In this document: piece by piece, positions 1 through 12,810 of the stretch
Layout: every line of letters begins with the position of its first letter
How positions within the stretch are numbered: the stretch's first letter is position 1
Source: Pseudisothecium myosuroides
Lineage: Eukaryota > Streptophyta > Bryopsida > Hypnales > Lembophyllaceae
Assembly (NCBI GenBank): GCA_951799445.1
Contig: OX637291.1
Span: forward strand, 4,094,501-4,158,500
DNA: 64,000 nt
Direction: 5' to 3'
The notes under the pieces: model-generated
Databases searched by the model: none
What the model saw: only the letters and a program-made list of their open reading frames with translations
What the model was told of the DNA's origin: nothing
Position numbers and translations under genes: made by a program

Positions 1-355
1 GAAATTTTGGACAAGTACTTGTGACTAGAGATTTGCATATTTTAGGCTGAAATTTTAGTAGAAGGTGGAGATGAGGAATATCTTTCATACGTACTAAATT
101 TCATGACATTTGGAAATTTGAGTCAAAAGTTATGGCTAAATATGTTGTTTGTTTCTCAACTTGGGCAGTCCGGGTAGATTAGAAAAAATAACTTTTTTCA
201 AAAATCAAAAGTTTGAAATCGGTTTTCTAGAGTTATATATACGTGAAAAGCTTTGAATCATTCCATTTTGATCGATGGGTCAAAAGTTATGAAGAATTTT
301 AGTTTGCGGGTAGTTATAGATTCTCTATTCTAAAATGAGCTTCGAAGTCCTTTGT
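1..355 (-). mobile_element. TTAA-family element, copy 1, outer part (runs off window start)
   Basis: Read on the minus strand this matches the right half of the copy at 51,717-52,640, for example the stretch around 'GGGCAGTCCGGGTAGATT' and the 'cataacttttgactc' block. The match breaks near 355 at 'gaagtccttt' and resumes near 2,185, so the element is split by a later insertion. No coding capacity is visible. It belongs to the non-autonomous CCCCTAAAG/TTAA family described at 6,401-7,334. Confidence 0.75.
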
Positions 356-2185
356 GGGTTGTTGCAAGAAAAGGTATTCAAAAAGCGTAGCGTTTTCACA
401 ATACTCATTTTTTCTTTCGAGAGTACTTTAAAATTAGAAAATCAATTTTTTTTAAATGTGAAAAATATGTTTAATGTATACACCTTTAAAAAAAAGGTAC
501 CATAGGAAGGAAAAGCATAGAAAAATTCTCTAAGTAGAAGAACTAGAAAAAACCTAAATCTCATGAAAATAGGATTGGTCACTGTAATCTCACATTTTAA
601 TTTGTAAAAAATAGGATTTTTGTTTTAAAAAACACTAAAAACTGGACATTTGGGAAGAATTCATAGTGATGCGATTTCACGAAAAGATCGATCTTAAAAC
701 CATCTTCATTGTTCAGAAACTGCGCGCAATGGGACTATTGTTTGCACTCATGTAGAGGACACAAAATACTATATTTTTAGATTTGGGTGAATGCAAGAAA
801 CACTTGTACTATTTGTTGCGTTTTGTCACACTATAGTTTTTTATTTTTTTTTGGCCATAACTTTTGTATTTTAGTTCCAAATGACTTAAAGTTTACAGAG
901 AAGCTACTCGTAACCATTATACACCTTTTCCAAATTTTCAAGATTTTTCAAAAATAATTTACTATTTTTCAACAGCCTCGATAATTTCTCACAATGGGTG
1001 ATTTACGAATTTTTGGCAGTTTTTTAACCCCAAAAAACGAATTTTGAGCTGAAATTTGGAGAAAATTGTCTTCTAGTAGACTTATAGCTACTGTCCAAAT
1101 GAATTTTAAAAATACTTATTTTTATGTGATGTACAAGTCCACAAAGAAAGCTCCTTTCTGCATTTTTTTTCAAAGGTATGAAACATTATTTTGGTGCGTT
1201 TTTAAGTCAAATCCCATCACCAAAAAGTTTTCTCAAATGGACAATTTTTAGATTTTTTTTTTTTTTAATTCCTGTTTTTTACAATTTAAAATGTCAAAAG
1301 TGGTATTTTCTTTACTAAAATTTTGGATATAGAATTCACCCTAAAACCAATGAAGAAAATACCACTTTTGACATTTTAATTTTTTTTTCTTTTTTAAATC
1401 TAAAAATTGTCCATTTGAGAAAACTTTTTGGTAATGGGATTTGACCAAAAAACTCACCAAAATAATGTTTCATACCTTTGAAACAAATGCAAAAAGAAGT
1501 TATTTTTGTGGACTTCTACACCACATAAAAATAGGTATTTTTAAAAATCCTTTAGATAGTAGCTATAAGTATACTAGAAGACAATTCTGTCCAAATTTCA
1601 GCTCAAAATTCATTTTTTTGAGTTAAAAAAAGTGAAAAACCTCCCTAAATCACCCATTGTGAGAAATTATCAGGGCTGTTTGAAAATAGTAAATTATTTT
1701 TGAAAAATCTTGAAAAATTTGAAAAGGTGTATAGTGGTTATGAATAGCCTTTTTAATAAATTTTAAGTCATTTGGAGCTAAAACACAAAAGTTATGGCAA
1801 AAAAAAAATCAAAAACTAGAGTGTGACAAAACGCTTTAATTGTTTTCTGCATTCACCCATTTGCTTAGGTAGGAATATGCTTTCCTACTATACAAATATA
1901 TCATGAAAATTTCAGCTCTAGATCATTAAATTTGGAGACTCCTAACGTAGTAAAAAACCCTAAACTTTACATTGTGACAAATTAACAAAAATGACTTTTA
2001 AATGTAAAATGATTTTTTTTTAATTTCTAAAAAATAAGGGATTTGATTATCATCAAGTTAGGCATCTCCAATAAAAATTTCATGTTCATTGGACTTATGC
2101 TTCAAAAATTATAGAAGATAACAATAAAGTCACTCCCATTTTGACGAGATATAGGACCACCCCTTTTTGCAATTTTATCTTACTC
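356..2185. mobile_element. Nested foldback-family insertion splitting TTAA copy 1
   Basis: This block interrupts an element whose two halves lie at 1-355 and 2,186-2,674. The left end (gggttgttgcaagaaa) is a diverged form of the GGGTGAATGCAAGAAACAC terminus. The stretch 560-782 plus 1,860-2,170 resembles the sequence at 15,857-16,548 and 30,425-31,122. A second, complete foldback element (785-1,858) sits inside it. The boundaries are inferred from where the host element is broken and may be off by about 10 bases. Confidence 0.6.
785..1858. mobile_element. Foldback transposable element, about 1.07 kb
   Basis: The two halves are inverted copies of each other. The left end GGGTGAATGCAAGAAACACT is mirrored at 1,840-1,858, and blocks at 1,066-1,250 recur inverted at 1,440-1,626. 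The centre lies near 1,260-1,400, where a 'caaaagtggtattttctt' block faces its complement. The four-base ATTT is present on both sides (781-784, 1,859-1,862), a possible target duplication. Two small open frames inside are mirror images of one another and are not genes. Superfamily is unknown. Confidence 0.8.
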
Positions 2186-2674
2186 AATTTTCAATATTTT
2201 TTTAAAAAGATAAAATGACAAGATCTAGATTGTTTATTACAACATTGCAACCATTGGGATTGGCATTTTTCAATTCTGTAATTAAATTCTTAACAAATTT
2301 GTATTTTGAATCTTTCTCTACTTCTTTCTACTTACTATTTTTTATCCTATATGTTTTACAACTCCAAATGATCTGAAATTTTCAAGCACCTAGGCAACTT
2401 GTCTAGGAAAAGAATCCAAAGAAGCACCACCATTTGGGACATTTTTTCATAGAAAAGTGAGATTGTGAACTGCAGCTGCCATGTTTTCTGCAAGGCCAAA
2501 AAAATGATTTCAGTGGATTTGAATGCAAATATCTTTTCCTCAAGTCAGCAGATTAGAAGATCTTATATTTATCTGTTTAAAAAAAAAGTGTTTTTTTCAA
2601 AAATTTAATACTTGTACTAAAATTGGCGAATTTTGAGAGTTTTTGGTGAAAACATAGCTCTGGAACTTTAGGAG
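2186..2674 (-). mobile_element. TTAA-family element, copy 1, left-end part
   Basis: This continues the element broken at 355. It matches the complement of about 51,740-52,260, including the 'aagaagcaccaccatttggga' block, and ends at 2,674 with a diverged terminal repeat (ctttaggag) followed by TTAA at 2,675-2,678. Confidence 0.75.
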
Positions 2675-2678
2675 TTAA

Positions 2679-3845
2679 AATATTAAAAATTGCACTTGAA
2701 GAAAAGTGTCCAAAATAGAAAATAATCTACTTTGGATCTCTTAGAATTCTTAGGATTAATTAACTAGAGTTAATTGTTGATATTTTTGCCTTAAACATCT
2801 CTCTCTAAAAAAATTGTAGTTTTTGATGCTTTTGCTTTCATATATCTCTTTATCATGTTTCATTTTTAAAATAACGTCAAAGGATTGTATAATTTCAATA
2901 ATATAATTTGATTATTGGTCCTTCTATAAGGCACAACAAAAGTCAGTGACAAAGAGAGAAAATAGATTGAGGTTGAGTAGCTAGAGGGAGAAGTAGTTTG
3001 GAATGAGCTGTATAAAGAAGCATGAAAGGTTATTTTGTACTTCAAAGGCTACAAAAATATTTGATTTTTACATGTTGAATGGATAGAAGGATTAGTGTAA
3101 TTTCAACAATAAGGCTTCAATATTTTTTGTACTATTATCAATAGCGTCTAATTGTTTGAAATTATAAGATTTTAAAATTTATAAATATATGAATTTGTAA
3201 ACTTATAGATTTTCTAAATTATAAGTTACAAATTTCAAATTATTTATAAAAATTTAATTAATAAAATTATGAATTAATAATTCCAAAAACTTGTAGTTTA
3301 TTCATATAGTTAAATAAATTTTGCACAAAAGTTGATGGTTGTTTTAAAAATAAATAAAAATAAATTTTAGCATTTTTTAAATATAGAATTTTAGAATTTA
3401 ATTAATAAACTTATTGTATTAAATTTTTTGATTGAAAATACTTTAAATTTTAGGTTAATTGAAATTAAAAAGTCTGAATTTCAAAATCTTAATTGTTTAC
3501 CAAACTACCAAATAGTTTTAGGAAAATGGATTGGCTCAATTACTTTAAAACAAAAAATAGGCTTGAGTTACTATCCCTTGCACAAAATAATATTTCTAAT
3601 TATAGATACATTAATAAAGGTATATATTTTATTTTGAAACATTTTTGAATACAAGAAAGTAAAGATAGCAACATTTTATGAATATTTTTCTAGAATATGA
3701 CAGGATTTTGAGATGAGTTATAGATTTTAGAAAAATATTATGTAATAAAATTTAGATCTCAAAGTTATGACTTTTGTTCCATTTAAGATACATTCATTTG
3801 GTTTGCAACTACACCTAAATGGCAAAATAAGAATCAATCGGACAA
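2679..3845. other. AT-rich DNA without recognised gene
   Basis: Low-complexity A/T sequence, most extreme at 3,160-3,420. Short open frames here have compositions expected by chance. No terminal repeats or homology to the other elements in the window were found. Confidence 0.5.
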
Positions 3846-3847
3846 TA

Positions 3848-4105
3848 GAGTTATTCGTAAAGTCCCCCCAGTTTGGAGGGGACTTTTTCCGACAAATTTC
3901 CTCCGACGAACGACCCCGCAGGCGACCACGACTCCGCAGGCCACCAGTAAACCGCAGGCAAAGTCCAGACCAAACTTCTTTTTGGTCGATTTGGGTGCTT
4001 AAGAAAGTTTGATACCCACTTTTGTATTGACTTTTTGCCCAAAACCTGCTTTTTTACAAAACTACGGGGTTTAAACCCCGGTTTTGGGTACTTTACAAAT
4101 AACTC
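3848..4105. mobile_element. TA-flanked MITE, 258 bp
   Basis: The terminal inverted repeat GAGTTATTCGTAAAGT is mirrored as ACTTTACAAATAACTC and flanked by TA on both sides (3,846-3,847; 4,106-4,107). That is the target-site signature of Tc1/mariner-type MITEs. The interior is unusually GC-rich for this region and contains a short palindrome (ggggtttaaacccc). The open frames inside on both strands are products of the inverted structure. Confidence 0.8.
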
Positions 4106-4894
4106 TAATGTGTACAAATAATTTTCTATCTTCTAACTTCTAAAATCAATTAAACAAAGGATTTGTGAGCAACAATATGAATTGTAAAAAAAATTCATTA
4201 GAGGTGCAATAAATCCAACTTGGAGAAATTACTCTATATAATTTAAAGTACCACGTGGATTAATAGTGGATATGTTAAAGAGGGATATATATCATTAGTA
4301 TATTCATATATTATTATCATTCCTCTTTTCATTTAATAACAATGTAATTCTCATTCAGTATACTTTGTTGTCAATCCCATTATTATATTTCTTTCTATTT
4401 TTTCTTAATTATGTCAATTTGTCAAGGTGCAATAGAAGATCACTATTATTGACAACCGATATCTAATCTGGCTAACTTTACAATTATCCCACCCCAATTC
4501 TACCCCTTAAATGGAGCTCATAACATACCCTTGAAAACTTATTGTTGAGATCTTTCTAACTATATATTATATACCAAATTTTGATTAAAAAAAACCCTCC
4601 GCACACGAGATTCAATTCAAAAAATAACATCACATTTTGAATATGAACACACTTGAGATTGCTTTGACAACAAGGAAATCCTTCTCCTTCACTTGTTTTC
4701 CTATTCATATAGAAGTAAACAACAATTATTTTTATGTCCAATGTAGGCAAAGACATAGTTACCAATTGCAATAATTGTATTGTATCTTTGCCCACTTTGC
4801 CAACTATACCAGGATATGGAAAGCTTGCCCTAATGCTACAATATGGACTAAGTATAGTGCACCAAACTTGAGAACTTTTTAGACATTACAGAAA

Positions 4895-5125
4895 ACCTGG
4901 GCCCTGTGGAGGGTTGTTTCATTTTCGGTGGATGTGCAAATACAGTGAAATAAAAAAATAATTAAAATTTAAAAATTAATAATAATAAATATTTTTTAAT
5001 AAAAAATTTGACGGGACATACAAGCTAACTTTCACTAGCAAGATTCTTTAGAGGCCAATTTTCGGCTGATATTTTTGCAATTGTACATTTCCATGCAAGA
5101 AACCGGATCTCCCGTGGCCTAAATT
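4895..5125 (+). repeat. Dispersed repeat, member 1 of a pair
   Basis: Shares an ordered set of blocks with 11,995-12,243: 'ggtttcagcggatgtgcaa' versus 'attttcggtggatgtgcaa', an A/T-rich core, 'gctaact', 'agattctttagaggcc', and 'ctgatatttttgcaa'. Same orientation, much diverged. Terminal repeats were not resolved, so the class is open. Confidence 0.5.
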
Positions 5126-5161
5126 TTTCTCTAATGTAGATGGAAAGTTAAGGACAATTAA

Positions 5162-5461
5162 TCCCTAAAGTCCTAAGGCCTTATTTCCATTAAAAAACAC
5201 TCAAAACTACCATTTCTATTGCAAAGTTTTAAAAACTTTAAAATTTGTTGTTTTTGCACATCTAATTGTAGGATCTTGCACTAGAATAGAATATAAATGT
5301 GTGGAAGAAATTTCAAAATTTTTGACTACATAGATTGCAAGATATATACATTTATAGTAAAGAATTTTTTTTTTTGCACCCTGCTTGACTCTATTTTTTG
5401 GCTTTGAAAAATCTTAATTTAAAATTTTGCACTATTGATTATGAATTTTTAAATTCTATAT
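5162..5461 (+). mobile_element. TTAA-family element, left half only
   Basis: TTAA (5,158-5,161) is followed by TCCCTAAAG and by sequence parallel to the left end of the 6,401 copy ('aaaactaccatttctattgcaaag', 'cacatctaattgtaggatctt', 'gattgcaagatat'). Homology stops at 5,461, where a foldback-family element begins. I could not find the missing right half beyond that element. Confidence 0.65.
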
Positions 5462-5462
5462 T

Positions 5463-6211
5463 AAAAGAAACACCTGTACTATTTGTTGCCACTTTGCTCC
5501 AATATTCATTTTTTTTTTAAAAATATTTTTGAAATCATTAAAACATTTGGAAAATGTATGTACCTGTAAGATGATTACTAAAGGTTTTAGGAAGATTTTA
5601 TTTGAGGAAGATCATTCAAACATAGAGAAAATGAATAATATTCTGGGAGAATTAGGAGAGCTAGTTTCTAGGAGAACTTAAAAAGTATAAAAAATCAAGA
5701 AAATAAGTACTTTGATGAATTAGTTTCTAATAATTGGAATTTTAAAAAGACAAAGTATTTGGTCAATGAAAACTCAATGAACTCAAATTGGACATACACA
5801 AAAGAACTACCAAATTCATTTTTTCTATATTTCCATGTGCATGCCAAAAGAAGCTTAATTATTTTGTGGACTTCTACACAACATAGAATTATCTATTTTT
5901 AAATACTCTTTTTATATAATAGCTACTAATCCACTAGAAGATCATTTCCTCAAAATATCAAATCCAAATTTTTCAGGATGGATACTCAATAAAACATTCA
6001 AACCTTAAACCACAAATGGAATATACTTTTGAAAATCATTTTTTTCTACTAAAATTAATTTTTAAATAATTAAAAAATTAGACAAAAGTTCAAAGTGAAC
6101 ATATCCACGTACACTATAAATTTTAACACCATTAGATCATTCTTCACAAAGTTGTATACAAAAATCCCTCCCACATAGAAAGATATTAGTATAGGTCTTT
6201 CTTGTAATCAC
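5463..6211 (+). mobile_element. Degenerate foldback-family element
   Basis: The start (aaagaaacacctgtactatttgttgcc) and the mirrored end near 6,190-6,211 (gtataggtctttcttgtaatcac) are diverged forms of the GGGTGAATGC-family termini. The interior (about 5,840-5,950, 'ttgtggacttctacacaacata') matches the elements at 785-1,858 and 10,423-11,139. It interrupts the TTAA-family copy starting at 5,162. Confidence 0.6.
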
Positions 6212-6400
6212 ATAAACGGGCATCAAAATACCAATTTTCTTGAAGTTTTGTACATTTTTATTTCTCATACATAAAAAATTATTCTATGATTGATCTTTTG
6301 TAGTCTGCATTAGTGCATTTTATTAAAGGTCTATACATTTGCCAAAGTTTTTAATTTCTAAAAATTGGAATTACTCCAAAAAATCATTAGAAGTGCTTAA

Positions 6401-7334
6401 CCCCTAAAGGCCCAAGGCCTTTTTTCTGCCAAAAAGCACTCAAAACTGCCATTTCTATAGCAAGGAGTAAAACAAAATGAAAAATGTTTTTTTTTGCACA
6501 TCTAACCGTAGGATCTTACACCTAACTAGTATGAGAATGTGTGGAAAAAATTTCAGAATTTTTGACCGCTCAGATTGCAAGATATCTGCGTTTAAAGTGG
6601 AGAAAACAAGTATTTCAGCACATTGCGGGACTAGATTTTTTGACTTTGAACATTTTTAACTTAAAATTTTTGCACTACAAAGTTTTGTGCTTTAAATCTT
6701 TATAGTGGAGAATTGAGTTGAGAGTCTAGGGGAAAAAAAAATATTCAAAAAAACTTAATTATCACTCCTAAAATTTTTATTAAGTAGAAGTAGGTACGAG
6801 ATAGAAGGAAAATCTAAAACATTAATATATTTTAGATGGAATTAAAATACACTAATCCCAATGGTGAGATTGTTCTAGCAAGTAAACTGAACCATGAGAA
6901 TTTTTTTTTTTTTAAATTGCAAAAATAGCATTCAGAAATGAATCCTACAAGTTATTTTTTTCAAGAAGATGCTCTAACTGCCCGAAAAACAAGAATGTCC
7001 ATAACTTTCTCATAACAAATCCAAATGAAATGAATAAAAACTTTCCAGATAGACAAAAATATAATCTACAAGTAAGAAAATATTTTTAAAAAAAAATCAA
7101 ATTTTTGCCAAATTTTTCTTGCTGCCTGGACTGCCCAGTTACGAAAAAAAGTAACATATTTGGCCATAACTTTTGACTCCTATTTCCAAATGTCCTGAAA
7201 TTTAGTGCATATGGAAGATATTCCTCGCGCCCACCTTTTATTAAAATTTCAGCTTAAAATATGAAAATCTCTAGTCTCACGTACCTACCCAAAATTTCTA
7301 TACAGCCAAAAAACGCATGCTGGTTCTTTAGGGG
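6401..7334 (+). mobile_element. Complete TTAA-flanked non-autonomous element, 934 bp
   Basis: The left end CCCCTAAAGG and right end CTTTAGGGG are inverted repeats, flanked on both sides by TTAA (6,397-6,400 and 7,335-7,338). TTAA duplication with ends starting CCC is the hallmark of piggyBac-type transposons, as established for that superfamily. No transposase frame is present, so this copy is non-autonomous. Interior blocks recur in the copies at 1, 17,798, 51,717, 53,060 and 59,915. Confidence 0.85.
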
Positions 7335-7338
7335 TTAA

Positions 7339-10300
7339 TGTCACTTCAGTTAAATAAGTGATATTCCACAATTCAAAAATTGTGACATATACCTTCACAA
7401 ATGTCTAATTCCACTCTATCATGTCACAAACTAGGACAAATATAGATTTTGATTTCAAGCCATGCCAAAGTAATGGAATATATAAAATTGACTTGACCTG
7501 AATAAGTGTAGTACAATCGACAGGTGTTTCTTTCAATCACTCTACAAATACCCTTTATTTCATACCCTGTTTTAAATACCCCCGTTTTAATCAACTTACT
7601 CAATTTTCTTTGCTTCTAAAGTGATTTGTCCAATAATCAATGATCGACTAGCTAAATTCAACCATTGCGAGTTGTATAGAATATATTATATTAATATAGT
7701 AACTACACAATGACATGCACAATATTGGGATCGATCAATACTAAATTAGTATTGTCAATTTGTCAATTCAAGTACAGTTAAAAATCATTCTGAACTAGAG
7801 CCATGCAAGTAGCCCTAGACTATTGCCCAAGGTGGCAACTCACAATGTTGATATAGGTGGTGTCTTAATTTTTCTACTGTACAACAAGGGAACATATTTT
7901 ATTATTATTTAGGTTTTAGGAACATAGTAGAAAAGAAGATATTGAGAGGAATTGAATGGTATAATTTTTATATCAATTTTAATCATTTTAGGCACTCAAA
8001 AAGTCATTTTAAGAACTTATTATACAAAAAAATTCTCAAACAAGGGGCACCACTCAACCCCCTAGCTTTTTTTTTAATTTTAAAAATTTATTATTTCTTA
8101 AATACTCTTCTAAAAAAAATTCTAATAATGCCAAGGGATCAGTATATTATTACGGGAATTGTTCATGACTTAGGATTCTTCCCGTTGGCACCTAACCTTT
8201 TTGTGGTGCCCGCTTTTCTAGCACCACACTTTGATGTTCAAACCTAACTTTTGAAAGGTATCTTACCTGTTCGCGCCACTCTTTTGCACCGCTCGCTTTT
8301 CCTAGGCAAGTTCTCCACCTTCCTCGTCGCTCAAACTTATCTTTTCAAACCTAATGTTTTGCTCCTTTGTTGTTGTGGCGCCACCTCTCTATGCTCTTGT
8401 TGCTCACTTCTACGCTTCTTCTTCACCTTCTCCCAGGCGCTATCAACAAGTTTTCTAAAGGATTTCTCAAGTATTGGGTTTGGGGTTGTAACCTTGCTTT
8501 GTCTTTTGGCCAAAAAAGAGAGCTTTTGTCTCTGGTAGAACTTTGCCGCAACATCATTTTGCCACAGGCAATCGATTAGGGCTAACCTTACTCAATTTTC
8601 TTGAATCCTAATATCAGGTATAAACACCATATGACACCACCATTTTTGTTTGAAACTTTTCTTTGCCTCTTTGCACACCTCCCCATTGTTGAATTTGTGT
8701 TTGGAGTTTGTGCTTGCAATTATCTAGCTTGGAGAAACGGTGGGTATCCAAGGTGGAGTAGAATGCTTGAATAGCCGGGCCTACATTGGCAGTTCTCCAC
8801 CAACGGAAAAATATTTGTAACGGACTTCCAGGTATATGTAGGCTCATAAAAGATTGACTAGTATTTAGTCATTGGACTTTCCTTTTAATATTGGACAGTT
8901 TCAATTTTACATCTTGGTCGTTTTAATTTTTGTTGAATTTGACAATTTTTCTTATTCATTTTATTTATTCTTTGGCTTATTTTTAAATAATTATTTTTCG
9001 TTGACCTTGTTGTACTACTATAATATATAAAAAAATAAAAATGATATTTAGAAGATTGCCGAATCAACTTAGCAAATTTTTGTTTTTGTCAAATCAACAA
9101 GATTATCTTGATTGATGTTTAGAAGGTTGTCGAATCATCTTAGGGTCCCTTTTTCTTGTAGTGAACGCATTATATTCTATCACTATGACATGGACGTAGA
9201 CAATGCAGGAAATTCATGTGCCCAAATGCCCAATTCTCCCCCGAGCAAGGGTCAAAACTAATTTTCAATCTTATCCTACCCCTACCCTGCCCGTTAATTT
9301 ATTGATGCTCCGTATATAAAAGCCCATTCCATCAATCACCAAACCTCATTCCATCCTCTATCTTTCATGAGTTTTGTCTTTTATGATCTTCATCTTCCAC
9401 CTAGAGGAATTGAAAGTCATGTCTCTTTAATATGAATTTTAAGTTTGAAAGGTGCCAAAGTATTGAAATTGCCTTTTGTGACACATATTGAATTAAGTCC
9501 ACACAAAACTTTGGAAACTAAGAATGACTGATATCCATCGAACTAAGACCTAACAATACAATATGCAGATAATCATTGGTCATACTACATTATTCATTTC
9601 AATTGGTATGTTTTAGAGAGCCACTATGTATTAATTATAACACATTGAATTATGTCCACACAAAATTCTAAAAATAAGATATCCATCAATTTGAGAACTA
9701 ATTATGCTAGACATGCTTATATATTGAAGTTTCATATATTTCCTTTTGAAATGTAGTCCATTCAACAAATATATTGACACACTAGCATGGCACACATACA
9801 TTGTGGCAGCACCTGCTGGCCGTGATCATTGAAGATCATATGAATGATTTACCGTCAACTACGTCTAATAGTGACAACAACAGACATAGAACCTCTTGGG
9901 GACCCATGTCTAAAACGTTAATTGTTGTGGCTAATAGGAGATTAATCCATGACTTGACTCCAAATGAATTGACATTTTTTCTCAAGATTGGACCCCATGA
10001 CACTTACTTTGATTCATGCATGATGATCATGCATGCAATGGGCATGTGCACGTGTCTTATCAACAACATTGTTGATTTATTCACTGAAACAATTTGACAT
10101 TTTGTGACATCTTTTTGATTGCAGACTTGGATCCTATGACACTTACGTTGATAGTAACGTTGATTCATTGAAATTTTGTGATTTCCCTCTGCAGACTAGC
10201 TTGGATCCATGACACTTACGTTGATTCATGTTAATTCATCCGTACTTGCAATGGGTTGTGCACTATTGTACATATCTTGATACTTATGTTGATTCATTAA

Positions 10301-10422
10301 AATTTTGCAATTGGGTTGGGGCTACCAATAATCATGCTATAGCTGCCACTTTGAAGAGCCACCCACCTGTTGATCAATGTGACCTACTATCAATCAAATG
10401 GTAAGTCTAACATTGGAATCTT
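7339..10422. other. Intergenic stretch without supported gene
   Basis: Mostly A/T-rich. A T-rich open frame at 8,251-8,538 and one at 9,801-10,097 have no recognisable domain and no exon-like composition. 'gtagtacaatcgacaggtgtttctttc' (7,507-7,533) resembles an orphan foldback-family end. 9,984-10,300 carries loosely repeated units (see separate entry). Confidence 0.4.
9984..10300 (+). repeat. Imperfect short tandem repeats
   Basis: Four degraded repetitions of a phrase like 'gatcc(t)atgacacttacgttgattcat' begin near 9,987, 10,130, 10,203 and 10,268, with variable spacers. This is probably an old local duplication. The open frame overlapping the first unit is not taken as coding. Confidence 0.45.
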
Positions 10423-11139
10423 GGGTGAATGCAAAAAACACTTGCCAATTTTGTTGCGTTTTGACAATACACATCATTTTAATTCTGCAGTACTTTAAAA
10501 TTAGAAAAATAATTTAAAAAAATAAAATAAAATATGGCTAATGTATATACCTTTAAGATGAAGGTAACCACAAAAGGAAATTCATTAAAAAAATTCTCTA
10601 AGCAAGATAACTAGAAAAGTGCCAAATCTCAGGAAAATGGATACTTTGATGTTTTAATTAGTTTAAAATAGAAAAATAAATAAATACATAAAATAAAAAT
10701 TAGCGATTTGTAAAAACTCTATGGAGATGGTCATTCACCCAAAAAAACTCCAAAATAATATTTTATATGTTACAAAATGCAAGTAGAAAGAAGTGCACTT
10801 TGTGGACTTTCACACCACACACAATTAATTATTTTTAGAATTACTTTGGAAAACCTAGCTACAAGTCTACTAGAAAACCATCTCTTCCAAATTTCAACTC
10901 AAAATTTGTTTTTTTGGATACTAAATAGTACTAAAAAACTCCAAATTGGCAAGTGTGACATGTAATCGGGGGCTATTTTTGAAATTATAAAAAGATTAGG
11001 CAAGGTGTATAATAGACATAAAAAACTTATCTATAAATCTTGAGTCATTTGGAGCCAAAACGCAAAAGTTATGGCCAAAAAACAAATCAAAATGTAAGGT
11101 GTGACGCAAAATAGTACAGGTGTTTCTTGCATTCACCCT
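10423..11139 (+). mobile_element. Foldback-family element, 717 bp
   Basis: Starts GGGTGAATGCAAAAAACACT and ends with the mirror GTTTCTTGCATTCACCC. The sub-terminal gcgttttgacaatac / gtgtgacgcaaaatagtacag sequences are also paired. The interior shares blocks with 380-560 (tactttaaaattagaaaa, tgtatatacctttaa) and 785-1,858. No coding capacity and no clear target duplication. Confidence 0.75.
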
Positions 11140-11994
11140 CCTCTTGCCAGATATATCCTTTATTTAGATAGCCTACATCCTTGCATGGCCCACGCACTTT
11201 AATTATGAATTTTATTGGAGACATGCTACCAACACTGTATGAAGTGCGATTCTCTCAGTGAATAAGTATCTTGAAAATTTAAGTAAGTGATTAATTGTAA
11301 TTTGATTAATTGTAATTTGTCTCACTAAGCAATGAAGATTATGAAGTTGACTAGTATGGAGTTTTTGGTTATGCATGGGGAATCAATATTGCAGATATGG
11401 AACGTAACATTCACAGATTGAGTTTTAGCTTTGCATGAATCCTTTGTCATTCAAAGGTGTTGAAGAATTTAACAGTTAGTTCCTTAAAATTGATGCTATC
11501 TTGAGTTGTTGAATTCCACCAATGTAACAAAATTGATGATTTAATCACTCTCCTCAACAATTATCAATCTAATATCTTCTTTGTTAGTCAATTTCAAACT
11601 AGTGAACAGAAGCCATTGGAACAGCCGTGCTTAGAAATGGAGCTACATTATTTATGATCAAGATTATTAGACAAGTGGTCAATCTCCCATCTCCCTGGAC
11701 TAATCGTGAAACTCTGATGTTTTATTAAATTGAACCTCAGATCTAAATACCTACCTAATTTAAGAGCTTTTGATTGTTGCACTTTTGGAACATGTCATTT
11801 TAACAAATGTTATGACCATTTAATGTCAGCTTTAGTTGCCTCAAATGACAGAATATGTTTGAAATGCAATAATTGTCACAAACCATAGACATTTAAAGAG
11901 CTTTTTTTTATTAAAGTATTCAGGAAAAATCTTGTTTCCCTTTGAAGAAATTGTGTTGATTATTTGAAAGTTATGTCACATTATAGGAAATCTG

Positions 11995-12243
11995 AACCTT
12001 ACGAAGGGCTGTTAGGGTTTCAGCGGATGTGCAATTACAACAAAAAAAAAATACATATTTTTTTTGAATTTCTTTCAAGATTTTTTTTTAATAAAAAATA
12101 ATAAAAAATAAATTTTTAATCGGAATTCCGACGGTAAACACCGGCTAACTATTCACCTTATAGATTCTCTAACGGCCTTTTTGGACTGATATTTTTCCTA
12201 AATGCACATTTTCATGCAATCTAGTAGCCCAAACATGGCCTGG
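11995..12243 (+). repeat. Dispersed repeat, member 2 of a pair
   Basis: Partner of 4,895-5,125 in the same orientation; see that entry for the shared blocks. The core is an A-rich then T-rich low-complexity tract. Confidence 0.5.
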
Positions 12244-12810
12244 AATTTTCTCAAATGAATGCATGAACTCCCCTCAATGAAACCACCCATTCTATACCAT
12301 AGTATCTTCAATTTAGTTAAATTGGCAACATTTCAATATTTTGGCCCGTTTTAGGATGCGCAACCTAAATCATGCATAAATTCGTAGATGTCCTAGTTTA
12401 TAGACTGCAATTAGACCTTTGAGAAATATTTCAATAAACATCACATATGTCACAATTGTAGATTTGTAGAAGTTGAAATTGTGACATTTTTTAGAAAATT
12501 GACAATTTGTCCTCCTCAATTTGGTGAGAGTACCACAAAGAATTTTTGTTCATTGAACTCATGATTGTAACTTGCATTGGTATTTTACTATATAATGTTG
12601 TTAAGTATTTGGGACACTAATTTCAATAAATTAGAACAATTCCATTAAAATGGCATGGTAAACCTGCAAGCAACAACAACATAAAATGATTTGGAAGACG
12701 GGATGAGGGGTGGAAGAAGAAATGCTAGCTTAGATGTGCAATATGTCTTGGACAAAATGCAATATGCATATTAAATTGCATATCAATCAGTACAACAAGC
12801 TAGTACAAAT

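Noticed and set aside
1066..1626. Two 61-codon frames inside the foldback element
   Set aside because: They lie in the mirrored arms of the hairpin and reflect its symmetry, not coding function.
3767..4117. Opposed open frames at 3.8-4.1 kb (81 and 88 codons)
   Set aside because: Both derive from the GC-rich TA-flanked MITE at 3,848-4,105.
9801..10097. 98-codon frame
   Set aside because: No recognisable motif; it overlaps degraded tandem units and is within the length expected by chance in 64 kb.
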